Assembly (NCBI GenBank): GCA_035548515.1
Contig: DASZSW010000008.1
Span: 1 to 64,000, forward strand
Source: DASZQY01 sp035548515
GTDB lineage: Bacteria > Pseudomonadota > Alphaproteobacteria > Rhizobiales > Kaistiaceae
Direction: 5' to 3'
DNA: 64,000 nucleotides
Every line of letters begins with the position of its first letter. Within the stretch, counting starts at the first letter, position 1. A program made the translations under genes and the position numbers. The notes beneath the pieces were generated by a model. That model was not told the origin of the DNA and did no database searches. It was given only the letters and a program-made list of their open reading frames with translations. Shown piece after piece: positions 16,300 to 24,646 of this stretch.

Positions 16300-16842
16300 A
16301 TGCGGATAGCCATTCTACCCGTGCTGACGGTGCTCCTCCTGCCGGTCTCGGCCGGCGCCGCCAGCGTCCAGGACCAGGGGTTCTTCGACAGCCTGAACAA
16401 GCCGGGTGCCGTCGACGCAGCGGTGGCGCCGGGTCTGGTCACCGCCTCGCGCGTCGATCTCATCGTGGCGGCGCTGGAGAAGGCCGGATTCGACGTGAGC
16501 GTGGCGAAAAGCGAAAGCGGCGCGCCGCGGATCACCTCGACGGATGCGGACCGGCCGTTTGCTATCGAGTTCTACGGCTGCAATGGCGGCTTCGATTGCG
16601 CCTACATCCAGTTCGTGTCGGCGTGGGACCTGCCCAAGGGGATCGATGCCGGCAAGATCGCGCAGTGGAACGGCGATCATGTCTGGGGCGTGGCGACGCG
16701 CGACGGCGACAATGACCCGGTGCTCGGGCTGTCGGTCGATCTCCGCGGTGGCGTCACACCGGTGAACTTCGCCGATACGGTCGGCCTGTGGGCCGATACG
16801 CTCGACGACTTCAAGGGCTACATCGGCTGGGACAAGCAGTAG
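16300..16842 (+). CDS. secreted YbjN-like protein, copy 1
   Basis: A 180-residue protein with a signal peptide (MRIAILPVLTVLLLPVSAGA) and a YbjN-like domain over about residues 50-180. Recognisable parts are VDLIVAALEKAGFDV, FAIEFYGCNGGFDCAYIQF and the end TLDDFKGYIGW. Two cysteines (GCNGGFDC) could form a disulfide in the periplasm. YbjN proteins are poorly understood; some are secretion-chaperone-like folds. It starts three bases after dppC and is followed by a paralogue, so both belong to the transporter operon. A periplasmic accessory role is only an inference. Confidence 0.75.
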   Translation: MRIAILPVLTVLLLPVSAGAASVQDQGFFDSLNKPGAVDAAVAPGLVTASRVDLIVAALEKAGFDVSVAKSESGAPRITSTDADRPFAIEFYGCNGGFDCAYIQFVSAWDLPKGIDAGKIAQWNGDHVWGVATRDGDNDPVLGLSVDLRGGVTPVNFADTVGLWADTLDDFKGYIGWDKQ

Positions 16843-16892
16843 GTCCGGCGGTCGGTATTTTGACAGCACCAGCAGAAAAGAGGAGCGGGAAG

Positions 16893-17456
16893 ATGGGTAT
16901 CTGGGCGACACCGGTACGCACCGCCGGCCTGTTTCTGGCGAGCAGCCTGACGATCGGGGCCTTGTCGGACCTGGCGTGGGGCGAGGGCCAGAAGGGGCCG
17001 GGCGGAGCGAATTCCAATTCGGCACAGAACAGCGACAGCGACGCGACGGACATGATCGACGCCACCGATCCGCAAAGCATCGCCGATGAGCTCTGGCTCT
17101 ATGACGGCGTCGAGGTGCTGAAGGACGGGGACGGCAATCCGAAGATCGACGTCAACGACCAGAGCGCGCCGTTCACGGTCTTCTTTCACGGCTGCACCGA
17201 CGGGAAGGACTGCACCTACATCGAGTTTGACACGTGGTGGGACCTGAAGAACGGCGTTCAGGCGAGCGTCGTCGACAAGTGGAACCAGACCAAGCTGTGG
17301 GGTGTCGCCTATCGCGACGAACACGGCGACCCGCACCTGTCGATGACCGTGAACCTGCGTTACGGGGTCAGCCTCGACAACTTCGACGACACGCTGGACT
17401 GGTGGGATACCGCCACCGGCCAGTTCGAAGACGCTATCGGCTGGAAGAAGAAATAG
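16893..17456 (+). CDS. secreted YbjN-like protein, copy 2
   Basis: A 187-residue paralogue of the preceding gene, with an N-terminal hydrophobic signal (TAGLFLASSLTIGALSDLAWG) and an Asn/Ser-rich linker before the domain. Matching parts are FTVFFHGCTDGKDCTYIEF, KLWGVAYRDEHGDPHLSM and QFEDAIGW. The CxxGxDC cysteine pair is kept. The ATG at 16893 has AGGAG at the right distance; an upstream in-frame start overlaps copy 1 and is less likely. dppD begins three bases after its stop. The function is unknown. Confidence 0.75.
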   Translation: MGIWATPVRTAGLFLASSLTIGALSDLAWGEGQKGPGGANSNSAQNSDSDATDMIDATDPQSIADELWLYDGVEVLKDGDGNPKIDVNDQSAPFTVFFHGCTDGKDCTYIEFDTWWDLKNGVQASVVDKWNQTKLWGVAYRDEHGDPHLSMTVNLRYGVSLDNFDDTLDWWDTATGQFEDAIGWKKK

Positions 17457-17459
17457 CCG

Positions 17460-18467
17460 GTGGCGCTGCTCGAGATCAGTGGACTGACGGTCGAGTTCGC
17501 CACCAGCACGGGCTCGTTCCGCGCCGTCGATGACGTCTCGCTCAGCGTCGACGGCGGCGAGATACAGGCAATCGTCGGCGAATCGGGATCCGGCAAGTCG
17601 GTCGCGATGCTGGCCGTCATGGGCCTCCTGCCGTGGACCGCGACGGTGAAGGCGAAGCGTCTTGCCTTCGACGGCACCGATCTCCTCGGCCTGTCCACCG
17701 CCCATCGCCGCCGGATCATCGGCAAGGACATAGCGATGATCTTCCAGGAGCCGATGTCCAGCCTCAACCCGTGCTTCACCGTCGGCTACCAGATCGGCGA
17801 GAGCCTGAAGACGCACCTCGGGCTGACGCGCGGCGAGCGCCGCGAACGCACGCTGGCGCTGCTCAAGGCCGTCGGCATCACCGATCCCGAGCGGCGGCTG
17901 CGCGCCTTTCCGCATCAGCTTTCCGGCGGCATGAACCAGCGCGTGATGATCGCCATGGCGATCGCCTGCAATCCGAAGCTGCTCATCGCCGACGAGCCGA
18001 CGACGGCGCTCGATGTCACCATCCAGGCGCAGATTCTGGAGCTGCTCCTCCAGCTTCAGCGAGAAACCGGCTCGGCGCTCGTGCTGATAACGCACGACAT
18101 GGGCGTGGTGGCGGAAACGGCGGAGCGCGTCGCCGTCTTCTATTCCGGCCAGAAGGTCGAGGAACAGCCGGTCGGCGCGCTGTTCGCCAATCCGCACCAT
18201 CCCTACACCGCGGCGCTGCTCGCCGCCTTGCCGGAGCGGGCGACGACGCGGCTGTTGCCGTCGATTCCGGGCGTCGTCCCGGGCCAGTTCAACCGGCCGC
18301 GCGGCTGCCTGTTCTCGCCGCGCTGCCAGTACGCCACCGCGCGCTGCGTGGAGAAGGTGCCGCCGCGGCAGGATGAGCGGCTGGGTTTTGCCCTCTGTCA
18401 CTACCCGCTGGTCGACGGCAAGCCGCAGGGCCACCCCGGCAAGAAGCCCGTCGTGGAGCTGGCATGA
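17460..18467 (+). CDS. dppD: dipeptide ABC transporter ATPase DppD-like
   Basis: A 335-residue ATPase. Walker A is VGESGSGKSVAMLAVMG, the Q-loop is MIFQEPMSSLNPCFTV, the signature is LSGGMNQRVMIAMAIA, Walker B is LLIADEPTTALDVTIQ and the switch His is in LITHDMG. The C-terminal oligopeptide-transporter extension includes CLFSPRCQYATARC, a four-cysteine-like Fe-S/zinc region typical of OppD/DppD. GTG is the start. It overlaps dppF by four bases. Confidence 0.92.
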   Translation: MALLEISGLTVEFATSTGSFRAVDDVSLSVDGGEIQAIVGESGSGKSVAMLAVMGLLPWTATVKAKRLAFDGTDLLGLSTAHRRRIIGKDIAMIFQEPMSSLNPCFTVGYQIGESLKTHLGLTRGERRERTLALLKAVGITDPERRLRAFPHQLSGGMNQRVMIAMAIACNPKLLIADEPTTALDVTIQAQILELLLQLQRETGSALVLITHDMGVVAETAERVAVFYSGQKVEEQPVGALFANPHHPYTAALLAALPERATTRLLPSIPGVVPGQFNRPRGCLFSPRCQYATARCVEKVPPRQDERLGFALCHYPLVDGKPQGHPGKKPVVELA

Positions 18468-19507
18468 GCGCCGCCGCTCTGCTCCCCGCCGAGCCGGCCG
18501 CGGCGCGGCCGCTGATCGAGGCCGATGCGGTCTCGCGTTTCTACAAGATTGGCCTCGGCGCCTTCCGTGGCAGCGCTACCCTCAAGGCGGTGAACGAAGT
18601 CTCGCTCGTGCTCCAGGCGGGCAAGACTCTGGCGATCGTCGGCGAGTCCGGCTGTGGCAAGTCCACACTGGCGCGCGTGCTCGCCATGATCGAGCCGGCG
18701 AGCGGCGGGCGCGTCATCATCGACGGTGTCGATGTGGCGCGCGCCTCGCCGTCCGAGCTCAAGCGGCTGCGCCGCGAGGTGCAGGTCGTCTTCCAGGATC
18801 CCTATGGCTCGCTCAACCCGCGCCAGAAGATCGGCTCGATTCTGGAGGAGCCGCTGAAGATCAACCGTCCGGACATTCCGGCGGCGGAGCGCCGCCAGGC
18901 GGCGATCGCCATGATGGAGCGGGTCGGGCTCAGGCCCGAGCACTACAGCCGCTATCCGCACATGTTCTCGGGCGGTCAGCGCCAGCGCGTCGCCATCGCG
19001 CGGGCGCTCATGCTGAAGCCCCGCATCGTCGTCCTCGATGAGCCGGTGTCGGCGCTCGATCTATCGGTGCAGGCCCAGGTGCTCAACGTGCTCTCCGCCC
19101 TCAAGGATGAGTTCGGGCTTTCCTATATTTTCATCAGCCACGGCCTCTCGGTCGTGCGCCACATGGCTGACGACGTCATGGTGATGTATCTCGGCCGCGC
19201 CGTTGAGGTCGGTCCGCGCGACGAGATCTTCGCCCATCCGCGCCACCCCTACACACGCGCCCTCCTGTCGGCGACGCCGGTCGCCGATCCGTCGCGTCCG
19301 CGCGAGCGCCTGCGGCTCAAGGGCGAGCTGCCGTCGCCGATCAATCCTCCCGCCGGCTGCGCGTTCCATCCGCGCTGTCCGCTGGCGTTCGACCGCTGCC
19401 GCGTCGAGCGGCCGGAGCTGGAGCGCAAGGGTGGAGCTGAGGTCGCCTGCTTCGCCGTCGACGCCGATGGCGAGGTGAGACGGGCCGAGGCCGCGATCGC
19501 TACTTAG
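18464..19507 (+). CDS. dppF: dipeptide ABC transporter ATPase DppF-like
   Basis: A 347-residue ATPase partner of DppD. Walker A is VGESGCGKSTLARVLA, the Q-loop is VVFQDPYGSLNPRQKI, the signature is FSGGQRQRVAIARAL and Walker B is IVVLDEPVSALDLSVQ. The C-terminal oligopeptide-transporter domain contains GCAFHPRCPLAFDRC. Its last eight bases overlap the end of the convergent 192-residue gene, so no separate terminator fits between them. Confidence 0.92.
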   Translation: MSAAALLPAEPAAARPLIEADAVSRFYKIGLGAFRGSATLKAVNEVSLVLQAGKTLAIVGESGCGKSTLARVLAMIEPASGGRVIIDGVDVARASPSELKRLRREVQVVFQDPYGSLNPRQKIGSILEEPLKINRPDIPAAERRQAAIAMMERVGLRPEHYSRYPHMFSGGQRQRVAIARALMLKPRIVVLDEPVSALDLSVQAQVLNVLSALKDEFGLSYIFISHGLSVVRHMADDVMVMYLGRAVEVGPRDEIFAHPRHPYTRALLSATPVADPSRPRERLRLKGELPSPINPPAGCAFHPRCPLAFDRCRVERPELERKGGAEVACFAVDADGEVRRAEAAIAT

Positions 19508-20078
19508 GCCGCGGGTGAGGGGTCGGCATCGGTGCTGCCGCCGCGCTCCCGCCGCTGTCGTCTGCGGACGCTGGCCCCGTCGTCGCCGCGTCGCCTGCCA
19601 TCCTCGTGCCCACCTTGATCACCGCCAGCCGCCAGGCGCCGGCCTCATAGCCGAACGTCAGGTCGAAGATCACTTCCTGCGGTTTGGTCGGCACGTGCCC
19701 GACGAGGTGCAAGACGCCGTCGGTGGAGAGCTGCGGCTTCTCGTCGAGCACGGGGTCGAACAGCACTGTCCCGGCCAGGTTGATGCGCTGCTTGCGGAAT
19801 TCCGCAAACTGCGCCGCGAGATCGGCCGCCGTGTTGTTCACCTGCAGGATGCTCGCGCCAAGATCGCGGAGCACCGTGTAGTTGCCGGTGACGTTGGCGT
19901 CGTTCAGGGTCACCAGCGCCGTGCGGATGAGGATGCTGATTTCCGCGCCGCCCACCTGCGCCGGCGGTCCCGGGGGCTGTGCCGCCGCTGGCGGCGGGCC
20001 GCCGTCGGCCGGTGCCTGCGCTGCGGCCGCCGTGGCGATCAGCGCCGTCAGCAACGCGGCGATTGTGACCCTGAACAT
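19500..20078 (-). CDS. hypothetical secreted protein
   Basis: A 192-residue protein I do not recognise. It has a signal peptide (MFRVTIAALLTALIATAAAAQA), a proline-rich linker over about residues 25-42, a folded part that could be a nuclear-transport-factor-2-like or cystatin-like alpha+beta domain (ISILIRTALVTLNDANVTGNYTVLRDLGA to AGAWRLAVIKV), and a low-complexity tail. The segment with a GYEAGAWRL end resembles secreted proteins with one small-molecule pocket, but this is only an impression. It lies downstream of the adhesin gene on the same strand, beyond a hairpin. Confidence 0.6.
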   Translation of the reverse strand: MFRVTIAALLTALIATAAAAQAPADGGPPPAAAQPPGPPAQVGGAEISILIRTALVTLNDANVTGNYTVLRDLGASILQVNNTAADLAAQFAEFRKQRINLAGTVLFDPVLDEKPQLSTDGVLHLVGHVPTKPQEVIFDLTFGYEAGAWRLAVIKVGTRMAGDAATTGPASADDSGGSAAAAPMPTPHPRPK

Positions 20079-20098
20079 GGCCCGAGCATTCAGCGGAA

Positions 20099-20120
20099 AG
20101 GCGCCGCTGACAAGGCGCCT
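20099..20120 (-). terminator. possible terminator after the adhesin gene
   Basis: AGGCGCC (20099-20105) and GGCGCCT (20114-20120) form a 7-bp stem with an eight-base loop. On the minus strand the stem is followed by only three T residues, so it is a weak candidate for intrinsic termination after the adhesin gene that ends at 20143. Confidence 0.35.
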
Positions 20121-20142
20121 CTTGGCCGCGTGGTAACCCGCG

Positions 20143-23100
20143 CTACCAGGAAAGCTGGCCGCCGGCGCGTCCGCCGATCAGGCCCGTCTCGCTGATCGAG
20201 AGAGCGCCGGTGACGCTGAAGTGGTCGTTGACGTTGCCGCCGACGTTGGCGGCCACCGCCCATGCGCCGTCCCAGGTGCCGACGTTGAGCGCCGCGGACA
20301 TGGACTTGTGCTCGGGCACCCAGAAGCCGCTCATCGCCATCGCCATGGCGACGCCCTCGCGGTTCTTGAAGATCTGGTTGTAGAGCCCGGGGTCGGAGGC
20401 GAGGTTGCCGCTGGCGTCGGAAGTCACCAGGCCGAGCTGGCCGCTCTGCGCCGCCGTGCTGGCATAGCTGCTGATGCCCGGCATGGTGTAGGTGTTGTCG
20501 GCCGTGCCGAACACCTGCTGGTAGTCGCGGGTGACGGTGGCGCCGTAGCCGAAGGCGGCGGAGTGGGTGAGATCGGCGACGGTGTTCGTGCCGATCGCCG
20601 TCGAGTCGTAGCCCCCGGCCGAGGCGTTGTTGCCGTAAGCGCTGGCGTAGTCGTTGGTGGCGTGCGCCGTCTCGCCCATGGCGGTCGAGTAGACGCCGGA
20701 GGCGTAGGAACTCTCGCCCACCGCCGAGGCGCCGTAGGCGACCGCCTGCGCGTTGTAGCCGTTGGCGGTCGTGGCGCCGGTCGTCGCCTGCGCCAGGCCG
20801 CCGGTGGCGGTGGCGCCGAAGCCGAGCGCGCCCGAGGCATAGCCGACGGCGGTCGCGGTGTCGGCGCTGGCGATCGCGATCGAGCCCAGCGCCGTCGTGC
20901 GGTCCTTGGTCGCCTGCGACTCGGCGCCCGTCGCGGTCGCGAACTTGCCGGTGGCGGTGCTGTCGCCGCCGAGCGCCGTGGCGCGATCGCCCGAGCTGGC
21001 GGCATTGCCGCCGAGTGCGGTGCCCAGCGTCGAGTCGACGCTCGAGCCGGAGCCGATGCTGACCGCCTGCTCGATGGCCGCACCGTTGGTGCCGCTCGCC
21101 GTCGCATCGAGGCCGAGGGTGACGTTGTAGTTGCCGTTCACGATCTCGCCGTTGCCGCCGGCGAAGTTCTGGTTGCCGTTGATCGTGTTGCCGTTGCCGA
21201 CCACGGCGTTGTATTCGGCGTCGTCGCCGTTGAACGTGTTGGTGATCTTGTTGCCGTCACCGAGCACCTTGTTCTCGTTGCTGTTGACGAAGCCGGTGCC
21301 GACGACGTTCTGGTTGCCGACGATCGAGTTGAAATCGCCCATGATCGGTGCCGCGAGCGTGCCGTTGTTGTCGCCGAGCACCTGGTTGCCGAGGCCGCTG
21401 ACATAGTTCGGATCGCCGGCGACGAGGTTGTCGGAGCCGGTGACCTGGTGGCCGATGCCGAGCACCGTGTTGCCGGTGCTGCTGTCGTCGGTGATCTGGA
21501 TGCCGGTGCCGACCACGGTGTTGAGACCGCCGGCGTCGGTATGGTTCACCGTACCGACGACGACATCCTGCATACCGGTTGCGGTCGAGCTGGAGCCGTC
21601 GACGGTCGAGCCGTTGCCGAGGGCCAGCGCATGCGAGCCGGTGGCGGTCGCGCCGTTGCCAAGCGCGATCGCTTCGAAGCCCGTGGCACTGGAGTCGCTG
21701 CCGTTGGCAAAAGCCCCGGTGCCGAGCGCGATGCTCTCGATGCCCTCGGCCACTGCCTGCTGGCCGAAGGCGCTGCTGTTGTCATTATCGGCGCGCGAAT
21801 CCTGTCCGACGGCGGTGCCGTTCTCGCCCTGGACAAGGGCACCCTCGCCGATGGACGTACCATTGAGGGCGAAGCTCGCGGCGCCTTGGCCGACGGCGGT
21901 CGAATTGACCGCGAAGGCTAGTGAGCCGGCGCCGATGGCGGTCATGCCGCTACCGTTCGTGAAGTCGCCGCCGATCACGTCGTAGGCGGCCGCGCCGTAG
22001 CCCAGCGCGGTATTGTTCACGCCCTGCGCCCCGGCGCCGGAACCATAGGCCGAGTCCTGCGTGCCGATCGCGTAGGCGCCGGCGCCGGTCGCCGTGACGT
22101 CGGTGCCGAGCGCCTGCGAGTATTCGCCGAGCGCCGTGGCATCGGTGCCCCAGGCGTGGGCGTTCTTGCCGTACGCTGCCGTTTCGGTGCCGAGCGCCTG
22201 CGCGCCCCAACCGACCGCGGTCGATCCGTCGGCCAGAGCGTCCTCGCCGATAGCCACGGAACCTTGGGAGTAGGCGTTGGCGCCTTCGCCGATGGCGATC
22301 GATCCCTCGGCGTGCGCATCGGCGCCGTTGCCGATCGCGACCGACGAATCCCCTTCGGCATGGGAGTTGTAGCCAACCGCGGTCGAATACTCGCCGGAAG
22401 CATCGGCGCCCTCGCCAAGGGCCGTCGCGTGCCCCCCGGTCGCCTGCGCGCCGTCGCCGAGCGCGAGGTTGCCGCCGCAATCGGGGTCGTTGTCGTCACA
22501 AGAAGCGCCGGCGTTGTTGCCGGCGTGGGCGCCATTGCCGATCGCGATGTCGCTCACATCGTCCGTGGACGCCTGTGCGCCGCCGTTGCCGGCGCCACCG
22601 AGCGAGCCACCGCCCAAGGTGATGCCGTCATAGTAGAACTGTTGCAGGTTGTTCGGGTCGCTGTAGTCGGTATAGCCGAGATTGATGGCACCGTCGAAAG
22701 CGTTGACCCCCATATGCGAGTCGAAGTTGGCGTAAGTCTGAACGGTCCCGGTGAAAGTGCCCTCACAATCGGGTAGCCCAAGCTGCACGCCGGAAACGAT
22801 CTGGCCCGCGAGATTCAGACTGAGGCCGGCGACTTCGATAATATTGCCGGCGACTTCGGCGCCGAATTCCGCCGCGGGACTCGTGGCGGCTTCCACAATG
22901 GCACCGGCGAGATCTGTACCGAAGCCAGCCACACCCAGGCCATAGCTGACGTCGTCGAGCTGCTCGGAACACGTTGCACCGGTTCCCGATGCGTTGACGG
23001 GATGCTGGAGGTACTCAGCCTTCACGTGGTTGGCTGCGTCCTTGGCATCGGATTCCAAGCCCTTGTAGGTTTGCAGGTCGGCGTTGCGAGTGGCCCATGC

Positions 23101-23484
23101 AGCGTGCTCGGCAGCATGCTGGGAGTCGTTCGGCGGCTCGCATCCGACATAGTCGTCACAGGTGTCCGCGTCGTCGCCGTCGGATCCGATGCCCGGATGC
23201 GTATTCTGGTAGTCATTGACGGTGTTTGACGCATCGCGCGAGGCATCGATCGCCGACTGAAGGTCGGGATCAATGCCATTGACGGGCGTGGTCGAGGTTT
23301 CGAAGAACAGCGGCGCGCCGTCGGTGGTTGGGTCGGTGTCCGGCGGGTTATTGGTCGGCGCGGGGCCTACTGCGGTAGTCGAGGCGATTGCCGGCGCGAT
23401 CCCGTATCCGGCTAAGCATGTCGTCAGCAGCGCGATTCCCACAGCTGCCGCCGCCCACCGCATTACAGATTGAAGCTTGCTCAC
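20143..23484 (-). CDS. trimeric autotransporter adhesin (YadA-like head and anchor)
   Basis: A 1113-residue surface protein. A signal peptide (about residues 1-35) is followed by a unique N-terminal region to about 310 with several cysteines (TCDDYVGC, SCDDNDPDC). From about 310 to 990 it carries many YadA-head style repeats of the form SxAxGxxAxAxG, interrupted at about 640-790 by an Asn-rich GNxNxVxG stretch. The last 75 residues (REGVAMAMAMSGFWVPEHKS ... GGRAGGQLSW) form the beta-barrel anchor and end in Trp. Proteins of this kind trimerise and mediate adhesion. A long coiled-coil stalk is not evident. It is encoded 53 bases after the outer-membrane protein gene. Confidence 0.9.
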   Translation of the reverse strand: MSKLQSVMRWAAAAVGIALLTTCLAGYGIAPAIASTTAVGPAPTNNPPDTDPTTDGAPLFFETSTTPVNGIDPDLQSAIDASRDASNTVNDYQNTHPGIGSDGDDADTCDDYVGCEPPNDSQHAAEHAAWATRNADLQTYKGLESDAKDAANHVKAEYLQHPVNASGTGATCSEQLDDVSYGLGVAGFGTDLAGAIVEAATSPAAEFGAEVAGNIIEVAGLSLNLAGQIVSGVQLGLPDCEGTFTGTVQTYANFDSHMGVNAFDGAINLGYTDYSDPNNLQQFYYDGITLGGGSLGGAGNGGAQASTDDVSDIAIGNGAHAGNNAGASCDDNDPDCGGNLALGDGAQATGGHATALGEGADASGEYSTAVGYNSHAEGDSSVAIGNGADAHAEGSIAIGEGANAYSQGSVAIGEDALADGSTAVGWGAQALGTETAAYGKNAHAWGTDATALGEYSQALGTDVTATGAGAYAIGTQDSAYGSGAGAQGVNNTALGYGAAAYDVIGGDFTNGSGMTAIGAGSLAFAVNSTAVGQGAASFALNGTSIGEGALVQGENGTAVGQDSRADNDNSSAFGQQAVAEGIESIALGTGAFANGSDSSATGFEAIALGNGATATGSHALALGNGSTVDGSSSTATGMQDVVVGTVNHTDAGGLNTVVGTGIQITDDSSTGNTVLGIGHQVTGSDNLVAGDPNYVSGLGNQVLGDNNGTLAAPIMGDFNSIVGNQNVVGTGFVNSNENKVLGDGNKITNTFNGDDAEYNAVVGNGNTINGNQNFAGGNGEIVNGNYNVTLGLDATASGTNGAAIEQAVSIGSGSSVDSTLGTALGGNAASSGDRATALGGDSTATGKFATATGAESQATKDRTTALGSIAIASADTATAVGYASGALGFGATATGGLAQATTGATTANGYNAQAVAYGASAVGESSYASGVYSTAMGETAHATNDYASAYGNNASAGGYDSTAIGTNTVADLTHSAAFGYGATVTRDYQQVFGTADNTYTMPGISSYASTAAQSGQLGLVTSDASGNLASDPGLYNQIFKNREGVAMAMAMSGFWVPEHKSMSAALNVGTWDGAWAVAANVGGNVNDHFSVTGALSISETGLIGGRAGGQLSW

Positions 23485-23517
23485 TGCCCCGACTCCAAAC
23501 GCCCTACGAACTCACAA

Positions 23518-23535
23518 CCGTCGTCCAACCGACGG
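23518..23535 (-). other. intercistronic hairpin between Omp and adhesin genes
   Basis: CCGTCG and CGACGG (6 bp) flank TCCAAC just after the outer-membrane protein stop. There is no U-run. It may stabilise the upstream message or reduce read-through into the adhesin gene. Confidence 0.35.
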
Positions 23536-23537
23536 CC

Positions 23538-24236
23538 CTACCAGCGCAGGTTCAGTCCCCCCGTCACCGTGCTCGCGGTGAGATGCACGTTGGTGCCGCC
23601 GCCCGGGCCTGGCACCATGAAGTTCTGCGTGCCGAGGTCGTAGTAGCTGAAGTCGGCGAGCAGGGACCAATGCGGGGTCAGGGCGAATTCAGCGCCGCCG
23701 CCGGCGGTCCAGCCGGTGAAGGTCTTGCTGGCGTTGCCGGTCATGTCGCCCGTCACGTCGAAGCTGGCGCGGCCGATGGCCACGCCGCCGGCGAAGTACG
23801 GCATTACCGGGCCGATCGCGAAGCCGACCTTGGCGCGGAAATCGCCGAGTTCGTTGATCGTCGCGGTATCGGTGACGTTCTGGGTGCCCATGCCGCCGCC
23901 CGGGTCGAAGCTGTCGGCGACGTTGCCCTTGATCGCGGCGTAGTCGGCCCTGGCTTCCAGGCCGATGACGGCGAAATTGGCATATTGCCAATTATAGCCG
24001 ACCTGGCCGCCAGCTACCCAGCCGTTGCCTTTGATCCCCGGCGCGGCACTGCCGTCCTTGCCGTAGGTGTTGGCAGCCGTTTCCCAGCCACCGCCGCCGT
24101 TCAAACCGAGATAGACGCCTTGCCAGGGTCCGCCGAACCCGTAGGTGCCGGCCGCATCGGCGGCCAAGGCGGGAACCGTCGAAACGGCAAACAGCACCAC
24201 GGCGGACGCGAGTCCGCCGGACCATACGCTACGCAT
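23538..24236 (-). CDS. outer-membrane beta-barrel protein (Omp25/OmpA-barrel type)
   Basis: A 232-residue protein with a signal peptide (SGGLASAVVLFAVSTVPALAAD) and an eight-stranded barrel of the type common in Rhizobiales. Typical strings are GVYLGLNGGGGWE, GGQVGYNWQYANFAVIGLEARADY, PYFAGGVAIGRASFDV and the C-terminal TVTGGLNLRW ending in an aromatic residue. The ATG at 24236 begins the signal peptide; the open frame 21 codons upstream has no support. It is the first gene of an operon with the trimeric adhesin, so both are probably deployed together at the cell surface. Confidence 0.87.
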   Translation of the reverse strand: MRSVWSGGLASAVVLFAVSTVPALAADAAGTYGFGGPWQGVYLGLNGGGGWETAANTYGKDGSAAPGIKGNGWVAGGQVGYNWQYANFAVIGLEARADYAAIKGNVADSFDPGGGMGTQNVTDTATINELGDFRAKVGFAIGPVMPYFAGGVAIGRASFDVTGDMTGNASKTFTGWTAGGGAEFALTPHWSLLADFSYYDLGTQNFMVPGPGGGTNVHLTASTVTGGLNLRW

Positions 24237-24646
24237 TACGCAACCCCACAACGTACGCGCTTTCGCCCACCCACCCAGGCAGGCGTCCAACCAGTTCACG
24301 TTAACACTCCGTTAAGCGCGCGCGATGTGATTTGCCGGGAGAACTCCGTTTCCCGGCGCTGTGTTGTCGGAGCGCAACAGCACCTCGCACTTATCAACAG
24401 CTCCAAGCACTTGTGCGCGTTGTGTGATTCGCGAGCTGGATTGATGTGTTGCCGTCCAACTACAATAAGTTGTGCAAATTCATCACATACTCGCTATAGT
24501 TGATGTTTTGTTGATGTTCTGTGGATGCGGGCGCGCAGTGTCCCTTTTTCGGCGCGCGGCGGGACCTGCGCGCCGAGGCGGGGCAGGCCCTACGCGGAAA
24601 GGCGGCCGCTCCCTATATGCAGGAGACCCCTCGCAGGAGATTGTCC
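24237..24646. promoter_or_regulatory. divergent intergenic region, AT-rich centre
   Basis: A 410-base gap between the Omp/adhesin operon and the glyoxalase-like gene. It holds a CtrA-type box (24300-24315), a hairpin (GCCGGGA at 24334-24340 with TCCCGGC at 24351-24357), an AT-rich tract at about 24430-24520 with TTGATGTTTTG/TTGATGTTCTG direct repeats, and a possible TATAGT -10 box at 24495-24500 for the rightward gene. I see no convincing gene. Confidence 0.5.
24300..24315 (-). promoter_or_regulatory. full CtrA-type binding box
   Basis: Read on the operon strand the sequence is TTAA-CGGAGTG-TTAAC, an exact match to the alphaproteobacterial CtrA consensus TTAA-N7-TTAAC. It lies 64 bases upstream of the outer-membrane protein start. 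CtrA is the cell-cycle response regulator, so the Omp/adhesin operon may be cell-cycle controlled. Confidence 0.65.

Noticed and set aside
20221..21921. 566-codon plus-strand open frame
   Set aside because: It is antisense to the adhesin repeats; its regular AVAxGD pattern merely mirrors the repeat codons.
24237..24646. Chromosomal origin
   Set aside because: Only two imperfect DnaA-like words, and none of the usual origin-linked genes (dnaA, dnaN, hemE, parAB) is in the window.
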